64,000 nt of DNA from Mycolicibacter minnesotensis (GTDB taxonomy: Bacteria; Actinomycetota; Actinomycetes; Mycobacteriales; Mycobacteriaceae), in NCBI RefSeq assembly GCF_010731755.1, contig NZ_AP022589.1, forward strand, positions 1,488,001 to 1,552,000. The letters are read 5' to 3'. Every line of letters begins with the position of its first letter. Position 1 is the first letter of the stretch. The position numbers and the translations under genes are program-made. A model generated the notes under the pieces. The model did no database searches and had not been told where the DNA came from. It saw nothing but the letters and a program-made list of their open reading frames with translations. Positions 53,138 to 61,105 of the stretch are shown here, one piece after another.

Positions 53138-54163
53138 GTGGACCTCGAAGCGGTGGCGCAGTGGATGTCCGACCAAGGCCTGGGAGAGGGCCCGCTGGAT
53201 GACGTCACGGAGTTGGCCGGCGGAACACAGAACGTCATGCTGCGGTTCACTCGCGCCGACCGCAGTTACGTGCTGCGGCGCGGCCCGCAGCACCTGCGGC
53301 CGCGCAGCAACGCGGTGATGCTGCGGGAAACCCGGCTGCTGGCGGCGCTGGCCGGCACCGACGTGCCGCACCCGGGACTGATCGCGGTCTGCGACAACCC
53401 CGCCGTGCTCGGTGACGCGGTGTTCTATCTGATGGAGCCCGTCGACGGGTTCAACGCCAGCGGCGACCTACCCGCCCTGCATGCCAGTGATCCAACGGTG
53501 CGCCACGGGATGGGGCTGTCGATGGCCGATGCGCTGGCCAAGCTGGGCGCCGTGGACCACATCGCGGTAGGGCTGGCTGATTACGGCAAGCCCGACGGCT
53601 TCCTGGAACGTCAGGTACCGCGGTGGCTTGCCGAACTGGACTCCTATCGCCAGTTCGAGAACTATCCGGGACCCGATCTGCCGGGCCTGCACGACGTCGC
53701 CGACTGGCTGCAGCGCAACGTACCGGCATCCTGGAAGCCGGGAATCCTGCACGGCGACTACCACGCCGCCAATGTGATGTTCTCCCCCACCGGCCCCGAG
53801 TTGGCGGCCATCGTGGATTGGGAGATGTCGACCATCGGCGATCCACTGCTGGACCTGGGATGGTTGCTGGCCACGTGGCGTCAGGACGACGGATCCAGCG
53901 TGTTCAGCCACACCCTGACTGGCATGGATGGGCTGGCCTCCCCCGGCGAACTGGTGGCGCGTTACGCCGCAGGCAGCTCTCGCGATCTGTCCCACATCGG
54001 GTGGTACACGGTGATGGCCGGTTTCAAGCTGGCCATCGTGATCGAGGGCACGCTGGCTCGGGCTTCGGCAGGCATGGCGCAGCAGGAAGTCGGCGATCAG
54101 TTGCACGAAGCAGCCGTTTGGCTCTTCGAGCGGGCTCAGCTCTGGATGGACAGCGCGGCATGA
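53138..54163 (+). CDS. aminoglycoside-phosphotransferase-fold kinase (FadE36/ACAD10 type)
   Basis: A 341-residue APH-fold protein. The Brenner motif is ILHGDYHAANVMF (about residues 205-217) and the metal motif is IVDWEMSTIGDPLLDLG. It corresponds to Rv3761c, named fadE36 as an acyl-CoA dehydrogenase, but it has no dehydrogenase domain. It resembles the kinase domain of ACAD10/11, which phosphorylates 4-hydroxyacyl-CoAs for beta-oxidation, so a similar role is plausible. The TGA overlaps the amidohydrolase ATG, so the two are coupled. Confidence 0.87.
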   Translation: MDLEAVAQWMSDQGLGEGPLDDVTELAGGTQNVMLRFTRADRSYVLRRGPQHLRPRSNAVMLRETRLLAALAGTDVPHPGLIAVCDNPAVLGDAVFYLMEPVDGFNASGDLPALHASDPTVRHGMGLSMADALAKLGAVDHIAVGLADYGKPDGFLERQVPRWLAELDSYRQFENYPGPDLPGLHDVADWLQRNVPASWKPGILHGDYHAANVMFSPTGPELAAIVDWEMSTIGDPLLDLGWLLATWRQDDGSSVFSHTLTGMDGLASPGELVARYAAGSSRDLSHIGWYTVMAGFKLAIVIEGTLARASAGMAQQEVGDQLHEAAVWLFERAQLWMDSAA

Positions 54164-55404
54164 CCGGCCAGGCCGACCGTATCGACGAGATCGTCACCGC
54201 GGACGCTCGGCGCCTGGTCGACATCTTCAAGGACCTGCATCGCAACCCCGAGTTGGGGTTTGCCGAAGTACGCACCGCGCGGACGATCGCCCAAGCGCTC
54301 GGCAACCTCGGCATGACGGTGACCAGCGGGATCGGCGGTACCGGGGTGGTGGCGGTGCTGGCCAACGGGCCCGGCCCGGTGGTGATGTATCGCGCCGACA
54401 TGGATGCGCTGCGCGTGCCCGAGGCCACCGGCCTGGACTACGCCAGCAGTAACCCGGCGCTGGGCCACATGTGCGGCCACGACGCGCATGTGACCTGGAT
54501 GCTGGGGCTGGCCAAGGTGCTCACCGAGACCACCGATTCCTGGTCGGGCACCGCGGTGCTGATCGGCCAGCCCGCCGAGGAACTGATCACCGGCGCGAAG
54601 GCCATGGTCGACGCGGGCCTCTACGACGTGGCCCCCCGACCGGATGCATTCCTCGCCATGCACACCGCCCCGGTGCCGGTGGGTATGGTCGCCGCGGTCG
54701 GCGGCGAGCGGATGGCCGGCACCGACCAACTCGACATTGTGTTCCACGGCGTCGGCGGGCATGGCTCGATGCCACAACTGACCCGCGATCCGGTGCTCAT
54801 GGCGGCGCAGGCCGTGATGCAGTTCCAAAGCATCGTCAGTCGCTCCGTCACCCCGGGTGAGATCGCGGTGCTGACGGTCGGTTCCCTGCAGGCCGGCAGC
54901 ACCTACAACGTGATTCCGGACCGGGCACAGCTCCAGGTCAACCTGCGGTGGTTCAACCCCGAGGTGCGCGACACGCTGTTGACCGGGATTCGGGCGATCT
55001 GCGCGGGCATCGCGCGCAGCTTCGGCGTCGACGAGGACCAGCTGCCCGAGATCACCCTGGCCGGCGGTGCGACACCGCTGGTCAACGACACCGCGCTCAC
55101 CGAGCGAGTGGCCACCGCACTCGGTGACCTGCTCGGGAAGGACAACGTCGTACGCCAGTTGCCCGCCCTCACCGGCTCGGAGGACTGTCACCTGCTCAAG
55201 GGGCCGCACCTCGACATGCCGTTGACGTATCTGCTCGTCGGAGTGGCCGACCCGCAGGTGTACGCACAGTCCGCTGAGCGCGGTCAATTGTTCCCCTATA
55301 CCCCGCACGCTCCCGACTACGTGGTCGACCTTTCCGCCATCCCCCTAGGAACCAAGATTGCAGCCCGTGCAATGCTTGAGTTGCTGACTCCCGGTCGGTT
55401 TTAG
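54160..55404 (+). CDS. M20D amidohydrolase/aminoacylase
   Basis: A 414-residue metallohydrolase. It opens LHRNPELGF, with metal ligands in GHMCGHDAHVTWMLG (Cys/His), PAEE and AMHTAP, and a dimerisation insert starting FHGVGGHGSMP. The family (hippurate hydrolase, IAA-amino-acid hydrolases, AmhX/AbgB) cleaves N-acyl amino acids. The ATG overlaps the preceding stop by 4 bp. Substrate unknown. Confidence 0.92.
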   Translation: MTGQADRIDEIVTADARRLVDIFKDLHRNPELGFAEVRTARTIAQALGNLGMTVTSGIGGTGVVAVLANGPGPVVMYRADMDALRVPEATGLDYASSNPALGHMCGHDAHVTWMLGLAKVLTETTDSWSGTAVLIGQPAEELITGAKAMVDAGLYDVAPRPDAFLAMHTAPVPVGMVAAVGGERMAGTDQLDIVFHGVGGHGSMPQLTRDPVLMAAQAVMQFQSIVSRSVTPGEIAVLTVGSLQAGSTYNVIPDRAQLQVNLRWFNPEVRDTLLTGIRAICAGIARSFGVDEDQLPEITLAGGATPLVNDTALTERVATALGDLLGKDNVVRQLPALTGSEDCHLLKGPHLDMPLTYLLVGVADPQVYAQSAERGQLFPYTPHAPDYVVDLSAIPLGTKIAARAMLELLTPGRF

Positions 55405-55474
55405 CGCCATTTACACGCCGCAGAGTTTCTGAAGTACTTGTGCGGTCCACGAAGACGAGCTAAGGTTTATTGCT

Positions 55475-55783
55475 GTGGACGATCGTCACAAAGATCCAAC
55501 CGTAGTGCTGCCCTACCTTGTGGGCCGGCCGCTCGGAGCGACCGAGGTCTACGAGGCATTCGGCTACCGTAAATCGGCCTATTACAAGGCAGCGCACGAA
55601 GGTCGGCTGATCAGTGCCGACAACCTGATCCGCGTCGCCCGGTACTTCGGGCTCAACCCGGTCGACCTGCAGGTACGGTTCGGATTAATCGAGCACGACG
55701 CGGTTGCCGAATACCTGGAGTCGTCCGAGCGCCCCCTGCGTCTGGGTGATCTCAAGGCGGATCTGGGCAAACCGCCCGTCTAA
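55475..55783 (+). CDS. small HTH regulator heading the membrane-protein cluster
   Basis: A 102-residue protein starting with GTG. Residues about 16-75 form an XRE-like or immunity-repressor-like helix-turn-helix: PLGATEVYEAFGYRKSAYYK, then a basic turn, then ISADNLIRVARYFGLNPVDL. A C-terminal LRLGDLKADLG tail follows. The arrangement resembles short repressors of actinobacterial mobile elements and regulators next to membrane-protein genes. No ImmA/IrrE protease gene is present. It lies 29 bp before the first of three paralogous membrane proteins. Confidence 0.7.
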   Translation: MDDRHKDPTVVLPYLVGRPLGATEVYEAFGYRKSAYYKAAHEGRLISADNLIRVARYFGLNPVDLQVRFGLIEHDAVAEYLESSERPLRLGDLKADLGKPPV

Positions 55784-55812
55784 AACCGCCATTAGCAAGT
55801 ACCGTCGGACGC

Positions 55813-56568
55813 ATGACGCCGGCGTTAATTGGCGCCACCGTGGTGGTCGCGCTCTACAGCCTGTGGGTGCGTCGTGATACCTGGTGGTCGCGGTGGGAGA
55901 TCGGCATCACCCTGGCCATCGCACTGGAGACCATCGCACTGGTGCTGATGTCGCCGTGGGCGGCCCAGACCCTGGGCCCCTGGGCGCACCGGGCGCTGCG
56001 GATATGGAACACGCAGCAGCTGGCCGGGCACATCTGCTTCGTGATCGCCGTCGCCGCCAACATCTACCACGTGCTGGCTCGGCTGGCCGACTTCGACAAA
56101 GTCCGTCCGCTGTTCCGCCTGCAGGTGCGATTGCCCATCCAGCTCGGCGTGATGGCGCTGGTGGTGACGTTCGTGATCGCCGACGCGGGCTACCGCCCGG
56201 ATGGATTCTCGACGCTCGGGGGCGGTGGCGCTTGGGCACGTGCGTACTGGGTGCTGTTGTCCCTGCTGATGATCTACCTCGCCGGCTACGCAACACGCGT
56301 GCTGTCGATGCTGCGGTCTGATCCGCGCGCCAAGGAGACCGTCGAGCTCTACACCGCCTCGACGGCTTTCGCGGTAGCGGGCATCATGGCGATGATGAGC
56401 AACGCCTGGACCAAAGACGGTGTGAGCCAGCTGATCTGGCTGTGCGCATGCATCTCCGTGACGATCTTCGCCTATGGTTCAGCCCGCTCCTGGCGAGCCA
56501 AAGCCGCATGGTTCGCCAGCAGCGCGCGTCCGCTCGCAGAACCCCGTCCCCCGCAAGCGCTGTCGTGA
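55813..56568 (+). CDS. polytopic membrane protein, paralogue 1 of 3
   Basis: A 251-residue protein with about seven hydrophobic helices and no recognised domain. Blocks conserved with the next two genes: LWVRRDTWWSRWE (residues 17-29), SPWAA, IWNTQQ, NIYHVLARLAD (83-93), YLAGYATRVL and ARSWRAKAAWF near the C-terminus. The His in NIYH and the Asn/Gln of NTQQ lie in or near membrane segments and could bind a ligand. The topology recalls MAB_1171c/DUF6545-type proteins, but that is only an impression. It is the most diverged of the three. Confidence 0.75.
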   Translation: MTPALIGATVVVALYSLWVRRDTWWSRWEIGITLAIALETIALVLMSPWAAQTLGPWAHRALRIWNTQQLAGHICFVIAVAANIYHVLARLADFDKVRPLFRLQVRLPIQLGVMALVVTFVIADAGYRPDGFSTLGGGGAWARAYWVLLSLLMIYLAGYATRVLSMLRSDPRAKETVELYTASTAFAVAGIMAMMSNAWTKDGVSQLIWLCACISVTIFAYGSARSWRAKAAWFASSARPLAEPRPPQALS

Positions 56569-56577
56569 GAACCCTCG

Positions 56578-56676
56578 ATGACCTCAGGAATCATTGTCAC
56601 CACGCTGGCGGTTGCCGCCGGTAACCGCTGGGCCCACCGGGTCGCAGACGACGAGACGGTGAACGGCGCTCCATGA
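56578..56676 (+). pseudogene. 32-codon ORF, possible remnant of a fourth paralogue
   Basis: ATG at 56578 to TGA at 56676, whose last bases overlap the ATG of paralogue 2 (ATGA). The peptide begins MTSGIIVTTLAVAAG, close to MTTAFIVTTLVMVAY of paralogue 2, then loses similarity (NRWAHRVADDETVNG). It may be a decayed N-terminal fragment of another copy, or a leader peptide that couples translation. Confidence 0.4.
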
Positions 56677-57410
56677 CAACAGCGTTCATCGTGACCACCC
56701 TGGTGATGGTCGCCTACTGCTTGTGGGTTCGCCGCGACACCTGGAGGTCACGCTGGGAGGCCGGTGCCACCTTTGCCATCGCCATGGAGGGCCTCGGCCT
56801 GCTGCTGCTGTCGCCGTGGGCGGCGACCGAGCTGAGCCCACCCCTGCACACCATCCTGGGACTGTGGAACACCCAGCAGGTGCTCGGCTGGCTGTGCCTG
56901 CTGGCGGGAGTGCTGGGCAACATCTACCACATGCTGGTGCGCTTGACCGATCCCGCGCACGTGTGGCCGATCATGCGCAGGCACCTGCTGATACCGGTGG
57001 GGCTGAGCCTCACCGTCATCCTGGTGGCCTTCGTCAATGCCGAACGCGGATTCGAACCAGACCTGTTCGCCCGCCTCACCGGCGACCCATGGGTGACCGT
57101 CATCGAGGCGACCGCCGCCGCGATCGTGCTCTATCTGAGCGGGTACGTCGCCCGACTGCTGCTGTCACTGCGACACGATCACCGGGCCAGAACCACCCTG
57201 GGCATGTACGTGGCGGCGATGGGTTTCGCCGTGGCCGGTTGCGTGGCCGCCGTCTTCTCGATCTGGACCGGGCACTACGTCGGACCGGCGATCTGGGCCT
57301 GCGTATGCCTCTCGGTGGCGACCTTCGCCTACGGGCTGGCGAGATCCTGGCGGGCCAAGAACGCCTGGTTCACCGCCGACGGCGGCGAATCGGTGACCGA
57401 GGCGCAATGA
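56673..57410 (+). CDS. polytopic membrane protein, paralogue 2 of 3
   Basis: A 245-residue, about seven-helix protein with the family blocks LWVRRDTWRSRWEAG, LWNTQQVLGWLC, NIYHMLVRLTD, YLSGYVARLLLSL and ARSWRAKNAWF. It is closer to paralogue 3 than to paralogue 1. It overlaps both its neighbours (the 32-codon ORF and paralogue 3) by 4 bp, so the group is translated as a unit. No function known. Confidence 0.8.
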   Translation: MTTAFIVTTLVMVAYCLWVRRDTWRSRWEAGATFAIAMEGLGLLLLSPWAATELSPPLHTILGLWNTQQVLGWLCLLAGVLGNIYHMLVRLTDPAHVWPIMRRHLLIPVGLSLTVILVAFVNAERGFEPDLFARLTGDPWVTVIEATAAAIVLYLSGYVARLLLSLRHDHRARTTLGMYVAAMGFAVAGCVAAVFSIWTGHYVGPAIWACVCLSVATFAYGLARSWRAKNAWFTADGGESVTEAQ

Positions 57411-58138
57411 CTGCGGTGTTCATCGCGGTCACCCTGATGATCGTCACCTACAGCCTGTGGGTTCGTCGCGACACCTGGTGGTCGCGCTGGGAGGCCGGCG
57501 CCACCCTTGCCATCGCCCTGCAGGGTTGCGCACTGCTGCTGCTGACCCCATGGGCGGGCACGGAGCTGGGCCCACCGCTGCACAGCCTGCTGGGGCTGTG
57601 GAACGTCCAGCAGGTACTCGGTTGGTTGTGCCTGATCGCGGCGGTGATCGGGAACATCTACCACATGCTGGTGCGTCTCGCCGATCCCACGCATGTGTGG
57701 CCGATCATGCGCAACCATCTCCTGATGCCGGTGGGCGCGGGTGTCGCGGTGGTCGTGGTGGCGTTCGCCAATGCCAAACGCGGTTACGAACCAGATATGT
57801 ACGCGCGCCTAAGCGGAAACCGTTGGGTGACCGTCGTCGAGGTGACGTCCGTTGCCCTGATGCTCTATCTGGCCGGGTACGTCGGCAGACTGATGGTGTC
57901 GCTGCGCCACGATCAGCGGGCCAGGACCACGCTCGCGCTGTATGCGGCGTCCATGGCTTTCGGGGTGACAGCCTGTGTTGTCGCGGTCACCTCAAGCTGG
58001 GTGGGCGGTTACGCCGGCCCCGCCATCTGGGCCGGCGTCTGCGCGTCGGTGGCGGTCCTTGCCTATGGGCTGGCACGTTCCTGGCAGGCTAAGAAATCCT
58101 GGTTTGCGCCGGACACCTCCGCGCCCCGCAACGGTTGA
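57407..58138 (+). CDS. polytopic membrane protein, paralogue 3 of 3
   Basis: A 243-residue homologue of the preceding gene, with LWVRRDTWWSRWEAG, LWNVQQVLGWLC, NIYHMLVRLAD, YLAGYVGRLMVSL and ARSWQAKKSWF. The ATG overlaps the preceding stop (ATGA). It converges on the BlaI-type gene 67 bp away. Function unknown; the conserved Arg/Trp-rich first loop and the NIYH motif are the best clues. Confidence 0.8.
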   Translation: MTAVFIAVTLMIVTYSLWVRRDTWWSRWEAGATLAIALQGCALLLLTPWAGTELGPPLHSLLGLWNVQQVLGWLCLIAAVIGNIYHMLVRLADPTHVWPIMRNHLLMPVGAGVAVVVVAFANAKRGYEPDMYARLSGNRWVTVVEVTSVALMLYLAGYVGRLMVSLRHDQRARTTLALYAASMAFGVTACVVAVTSSWVGGYAGPAIWAGVCASVAVLAYGLARSWQAKKSWFAPDTSAPRNG

Positions 58139-58204
58139 TAGGCGCCGCCTCGCCGTCGGCGATTCACCCGCGCCACCAAGGACTTTGCAGGGCAAGGCGC
58201 TTCG

Positions 58205-58582
58205 TCACGCATCGTTGAGGTCGGCAAGAGCGCGCCGCAGAGCGGTGGCTTCGTCGGCGCCGACACGCTCCACAAAGTGGACCAGCGCAGCCTCCCGGCC
58301 GCCGGAATCGGCCACCTGATCGAGCGCATCGGACATGAGCTCAGCGACCAACTCGGCACGGCCACGCCTGGGCACATAGCGGTGCGCGCGATGGTCACGG
58401 CGCTGGATCACCAGGTTCTTCTTCGCAAGGCGTTGCAGCACAGTCATGATCGTCGTATAGGCGAGGTTTCGCTTGACCGACACCGATGAGTGCACCTCAC
58501 GGACGGTCAACGAACCCGACGCCGACCACAGGCACTCCATGACGGTGCGTTCGAGATCGCCCAACCCAACACGCGCAGCCAT
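58205..58582 (-). CDS. BlaI/MecI-family repressor
   Basis: A 125-residue winged-helix protein: LGDLERTVMECLWSASG, then LAYTTIMTVLQRLAKKNLV (recognition helix and wing), then a C-terminal dimerisation helix pair. BlaI proteins are usually freed by the sensor protease BlaR, but no blaR gene is adjacent here. A strong AGGAGGT precedes the ATG. The promoter region contains a near-consensus IdeR box, so expression is probably iron-dependent. Targets unknown. Confidence 0.88.
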   Translation of the reverse strand: MAARVGLGDLERTVMECLWSASGSLTVREVHSSVSVKRNLAYTTIMTVLQRLAKKNLVIQRRDHRAHRYVPRRGRAELVAELMSDALDQVADSGGREAALVHFVERVGADEATALRRALADLNDA

Positions 58583-58658
58583 AGCCGGTTACCTCCTACG
58601 GCGTTTCACCGCCGTCCTTGTCAACCACGGGCGGCAACCCAAACGCACCACCCCGTCA

Positions 58659-58677
58659 GTAGGTAAGGCTAACCTAA
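58659..58677. promoter_or_regulatory. IdeR (iron) box upstream of the BlaI-type gene
   Basis: GTAGGTAAGGCTAACCTAA matches the IdeR consensus TTAGGTTAGGCTAACCTAA at 17 of 19 positions. It lies 77 bp upstream of the BlaI-type start, the only protein gene it could control in that direction. IdeR with Fe(II) represses or activates genes through such boxes. Confidence 0.7.
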
Positions 58678-58715
58678 TTGTGCATGGGGTGGGGTTGTCC
58701 GGACCCAGAAAACAG

Positions 58716-58744
58716 AAAAAGCCCCGGCCTGAGCCGGAGCTTTT
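58716..58744 (-). terminator. intrinsic terminator after tRNA-Arg
   Basis: Read on the minus strand, AAAAGCTCCGGC-TCAG-GCCGGGGCTTTTT forms a stem with one G-U pair, followed by a T-rich tract. It lies 13 nt beyond the 3' end of tRNA-Arg(ACG) and is the most classical rho-independent terminator in the window. Confidence 0.85.
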
Positions 58745-58756
58745 CTGTATCCACAG

Positions 58757-58829
58757 TGCGCCCGAAGGGATTCGAACCCCCAACCTTCTGATCCGTAGTC
58801 AGATGCTCTATCCGTTGAGCTACGGGCGC
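58757..58829 (-). tRNA. tRNA-Arg(ACG)
   Basis: A 73-nt tRNA. The acceptor stem pairs GCGCCCG with CGGGCGC, the anticodon loop CTACGGA carries ACG, and the T arm is GGGGGTTCGAATCCCTT. Its A34 is the substrate of TadA, encoded at 38926-39393. Confidence 0.96.
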
Positions 58830-58866
58830 CGGTCTTCAGTTGTCGGTCGAGCAAGCCCGGCCGTTG

Positions 58867-58955
58867 CGGAGGCGAGAGGATTTGAACCTCCGGTCCCCCG
58901 TAAAGGGGACAACTCATTAGCAGTGAGTCCCATTCGGCCGCTCTGGCACGCCTCC
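58867..58955 (-). tRNA. tRNA-Ser(GCT)
   Basis: An 89-nt type-II tRNA. The acceptor stem pairs GGAGGCG with CGCCTCC, the anticodon loop CTGCTAA carries GCT (reads AGC/AGU), and the long variable arm is built on GTCCCCTTTACGGGGGAC. T arm GGAGGTTCAAATCCTCT. Confidence 0.96.
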
Positions 58956-59028
58956 CGAACTCGTTGAGGGTACCGGATCACTCCCCCAGTTCTGAAACCG
59001 CGGGCCAATAGACCGCACACGCTCCACA

Positions 59029-59034
59029 TATGCT
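59029..59034 (+). promoter_or_regulatory. -10 hexamer TATGCT for leaderless pat
   Basis: TATGCT (TANNNT) ends 7 nt before the GTG at 59042. Confidence 0.5.
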
Positions 59035-59041
59035 GTGGTCC

Positions 59042-60088
59042 GTGACCGTGAGACTGCGCCCGGAGATCGCCGCACTGCCGGCATACGTCGAAGGCAAGAC
59101 GGTCCCGGGATCGATCAAACTCGCCAGCAACGAGACGGTGTTCCCGCCGTTGCCCAGCGTGGTCAAGGCCGTCGATGCCGCCCTGTCCACCACCAACCGC
59201 TACCCGGACAACGGCTATGCCGCCCTGCGTGCCCGGCTGGCCGAGCACGTCGGATTCACCCCGGCGCACATAGCAGCGGGGTGCGGATCAGTGAGCCTGT
59301 GCCAGCAGCTCATCCAGATCAGCAGCGGCACCGGCGACGAGGTGCTGTTCGGCTGGCGCAGTTTCGAGATCTATCCACTGCAGGTGCGTACCGCCGGTGC
59401 CGTGCCCGTGCAGGTTCCGCTTCGCGAGCACACCTACGACCTGGACGCGATGCTGGCGGCTATCACCGACCGCACCCGGCTGATCTTTGTCTGCAACCCG
59501 AACAATCCGACCTCCACCGTGGTCGATCCGGATGCCCTGGCGCAGTTCGTGGCCGCGGTGCCACCACACATCCTGATCGCCATCGACGAGGCGTACGTCG
59601 AATACATCCGCGAGCCGCTCCTGCCCGACAGTCTGGGACTGGTCCGACGCCATCGGAATGTGGTTGTGCTGCGTACATTTTCGAAGGCATACGGTTTGGC
59701 CGGTCTGCGGCTGGGCTATGCGGTCGCAAGTCCGGAGATCATCACCGAACTGGGCAAGGTCTACGTGCCGTTCACCGTGTCCAGCGTGGCGCAGGCCGCC
59801 GGAATAGCCTCGTTGGACGCCGCCGATGAGCTGATGGCCCGAACCGACGCCGTGGTGGCCGAGCGGGCCCGCGTCTCGGCGACGCTGCGCGACGCCGGAT
59901 TCGAGCTACCGGATTCGCAGGCCAACTTCGTCTGGCTACCGCTGGCGGAGCGCACTTCCGACTTCGTGGCGGCCGCCGCCGCGGCCCGCATCGTGGTCCG
60001 CCCGTACGGGCAAGACGGGGTCCGGGTGACCATCGGTGCGCCAGAGGAGAACGACGCGCTGTTACGGTTCGCACAGACGTTCCGCTGA
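59042..60088 (+). CDS. pat: aromatic amino acid / histidinol-phosphate-type aminotransferase
   Basis: A 348-residue class-II PLP aminotransferase. Substrate and PLP motifs are KLASNET, GCGSVSLCQQL, CNPNNPTS, IDEAYVEYI and the PLP lysine in LRTFSKAYGLAGLRLGY (about residue 217). It corresponds to Rv3772 (called hisC2 or pat), which transaminates phenylpyruvate and 4-hydroxyphenylpyruvate and so follows TyrA in tyrosine synthesis. The GTG at 59042 is chosen from the leaderless promoter; an in-frame ATG-like start at 59030 lies within the -10 hexamer and is rejected. Confidence 0.93.
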   Translation: MTVRLRPEIAALPAYVEGKTVPGSIKLASNETVFPPLPSVVKAVDAALSTTNRYPDNGYAALRARLAEHVGFTPAHIAAGCGSVSLCQQLIQISSGTGDEVLFGWRSFEIYPLQVRTAGAVPVQVPLREHTYDLDAMLAAITDRTRLIFVCNPNNPTSTVVDPDALAQFVAAVPPHILIAIDEAYVEYIREPLLPDSLGLVRRHRNVVVLRTFSKAYGLAGLRLGYAVASPEIITELGKVYVPFTVSSVAQAAGIASLDAADELMARTDAVVAERARVSATLRDAGFELPDSQANFVWLPLAERTSDFVAAAAAARIVVRPYGQDGVRVTIGAPEENDALLRFAQTFR

Positions 60089-60099
60089 GGAGGAAAGCT

Positions 60100-60513
60100 A
60101 TGCACGCGACCGCGACCACCACCGTCGCCGCATCCCCGTCTCGGGTGTGGGAGGTGCTCTCGGACTACGAGGGCATGTCCGGCTGGGCCCCCGGACTGAA
60201 GATCACCGTGATCCAGCCCGGCGCTCCCGAGCCCAACGGCGTCGGCGCCCAGCGCCGCATCCAGGCGGTGCCGGGAATGGCCCCGCTGGTGGAGGAGATC
60301 ATCGCTTTCGAGCCGGAACAGCGGCTCAGCTACCGAGGCGTCTCGGGTGTCCCCTTCCGCAACTACGTGGGCAACGTGGCCCTGCGGTCGACGGGATCCG
60401 GTACCGAGATCAGCTACACCGTCAGCGCCGACAACCGTCTCCCCGCCGTCGCCTCGGTGCTGGCACACGGCCTGCTCTTCGGCCTCAAGCGGGCCGTGAA
60501 CAAGGGCGCCTGA
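60100..60513 (+). CDS. SRPBCC-fold (polyketide cyclase/START-like) protein
   Basis: A 137-residue protein with the helix-grip pattern: ATTTVAASPSRVWEVLSDYEGMSGW at the start, strands through RRIQAVPGMAPLVEEIIAFE, and the long C-terminal helix LAHGLLFGLKRAVNKG. The fold binds hydrophobic ligands. It follows pat by 11 bp with a strong GAGGAGGAAAG ribosome-binding site, so it is in the same operon. Ligand unknown. Confidence 0.87.
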   Translation: MHATATTTVAASPSRVWEVLSDYEGMSGWAPGLKITVIQPGAPEPNGVGAQRRIQAVPGMAPLVEEIIAFEPEQRLSYRGVSGVPFRNYVGNVALRSTGSGTEISYTVSADNRLPAVASVLAHGLLFGLKRAVNKGA

Positions 60514-60568
60514 CTCTTCTCCGACTCCCCCGCCGAGCGTGACGCCAGCTGCACACTCGACCAGCGAT

Positions 60569-60586
60569 CGTGAAGCTAACTTCACG
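60569..60586. promoter_or_regulatory. palindrome over the -10 of the DUF4334 gene
   Basis: CGTGAAG-CTAA-CTTCACG is a perfect 7-bp inverted repeat. The TAACTT hexamer (60577-60582) within it could be the -10 of the following gene, so a bound repressor would block initiation. Confidence 0.5.
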
Positions 60587-60618
60587 TTCGGCGGATGACA
60601 CCAAAGGAAATGGCCACC

Positions 60619-61101
60619 ATGAATGACGAACAGGCCCGCGCGACGTTCACCGCACTCAAGGAGCGCACCGGGCAGATCCCCGATGCCGAGATCGACGAGT
60701 TCTGGGCGGCGCTGCCGCCGGCCACCCTCGAGCTGATGATCGGCGAGTGGCGTGGCGGAGAGTTCGTCACCGGCCACAAGATGAATGGCCTGTTGGAGAA
60801 GGCTCGCTGGTTCGGCAAGACGTTCAACTCGGTCACCGACGTGCAACCGCTGGTATGCCTTGACGAGGACGGCAACAAGTTCTCCAACGTCAAGCTCGGC
60901 AAGGGCGAGGCAAGCCTGTGGTCCGAGGAGTTCCGTGGCGAAGTGGTGGCCACCATGGTCTACGACGGCCAGCCGACCCACGATCACTTCAAGCGGATCG
61001 ACGACAACACCGTGCTGGGCATCATGAACGGCAAGGGCGGAGTCCTGGATTACCAGGACGGGGTGGGCCGCTACTTCTACTTCTACCTGGAGCGGATCTA
61101 A
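60619..61101 (+). CDS. GXWXG/DUF4334 protein
   Basis: A 160-residue protein with the GXWXG signature in IGEWRGGEFVTGH near residue 50, preceded by an acidic helix. The DUF4334 half has NVKLGKGEASLWSEEFRGEV and ends GVGRYFYFYLERI. Function is unknown; members look like small ligand-binding beta-barrels. The ATG at 60619 has AAAGGA 10 nt upstream; in-frame ATGs at 60595 and 60610 are badly spaced. It is likely repressed through the upstream palindrome. Confidence 0.85.
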   Translation: MNDEQARATFTALKERTGQIPDAEIDEFWAALPPATLELMIGEWRGGEFVTGHKMNGLLEKARWFGKTFNSVTDVQPLVCLDEDGNKFSNVKLGKGEASLWSEEFRGEVVATMVYDGQPTHDHFKRIDDNTVLGIMNGKGGVLDYQDGVGRYFYFYLERI

Positions 61102-61105
61102 CCCC

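Noticed and set aside
53138..54163. Acyl-CoA dehydrogenase (the historical FadE36 name)
   Set aside because: The protein has APH-kinase motifs (HGDYHAAN and DWEMSTIGDP) and no acyl-CoA dehydrogenase fold.
55475..58138. Prophage remnant
   Set aside because: Only the HTH protein looks phage-like. There is no integrase, attachment site or structural gene, and the neighbours are membrane paralogues.
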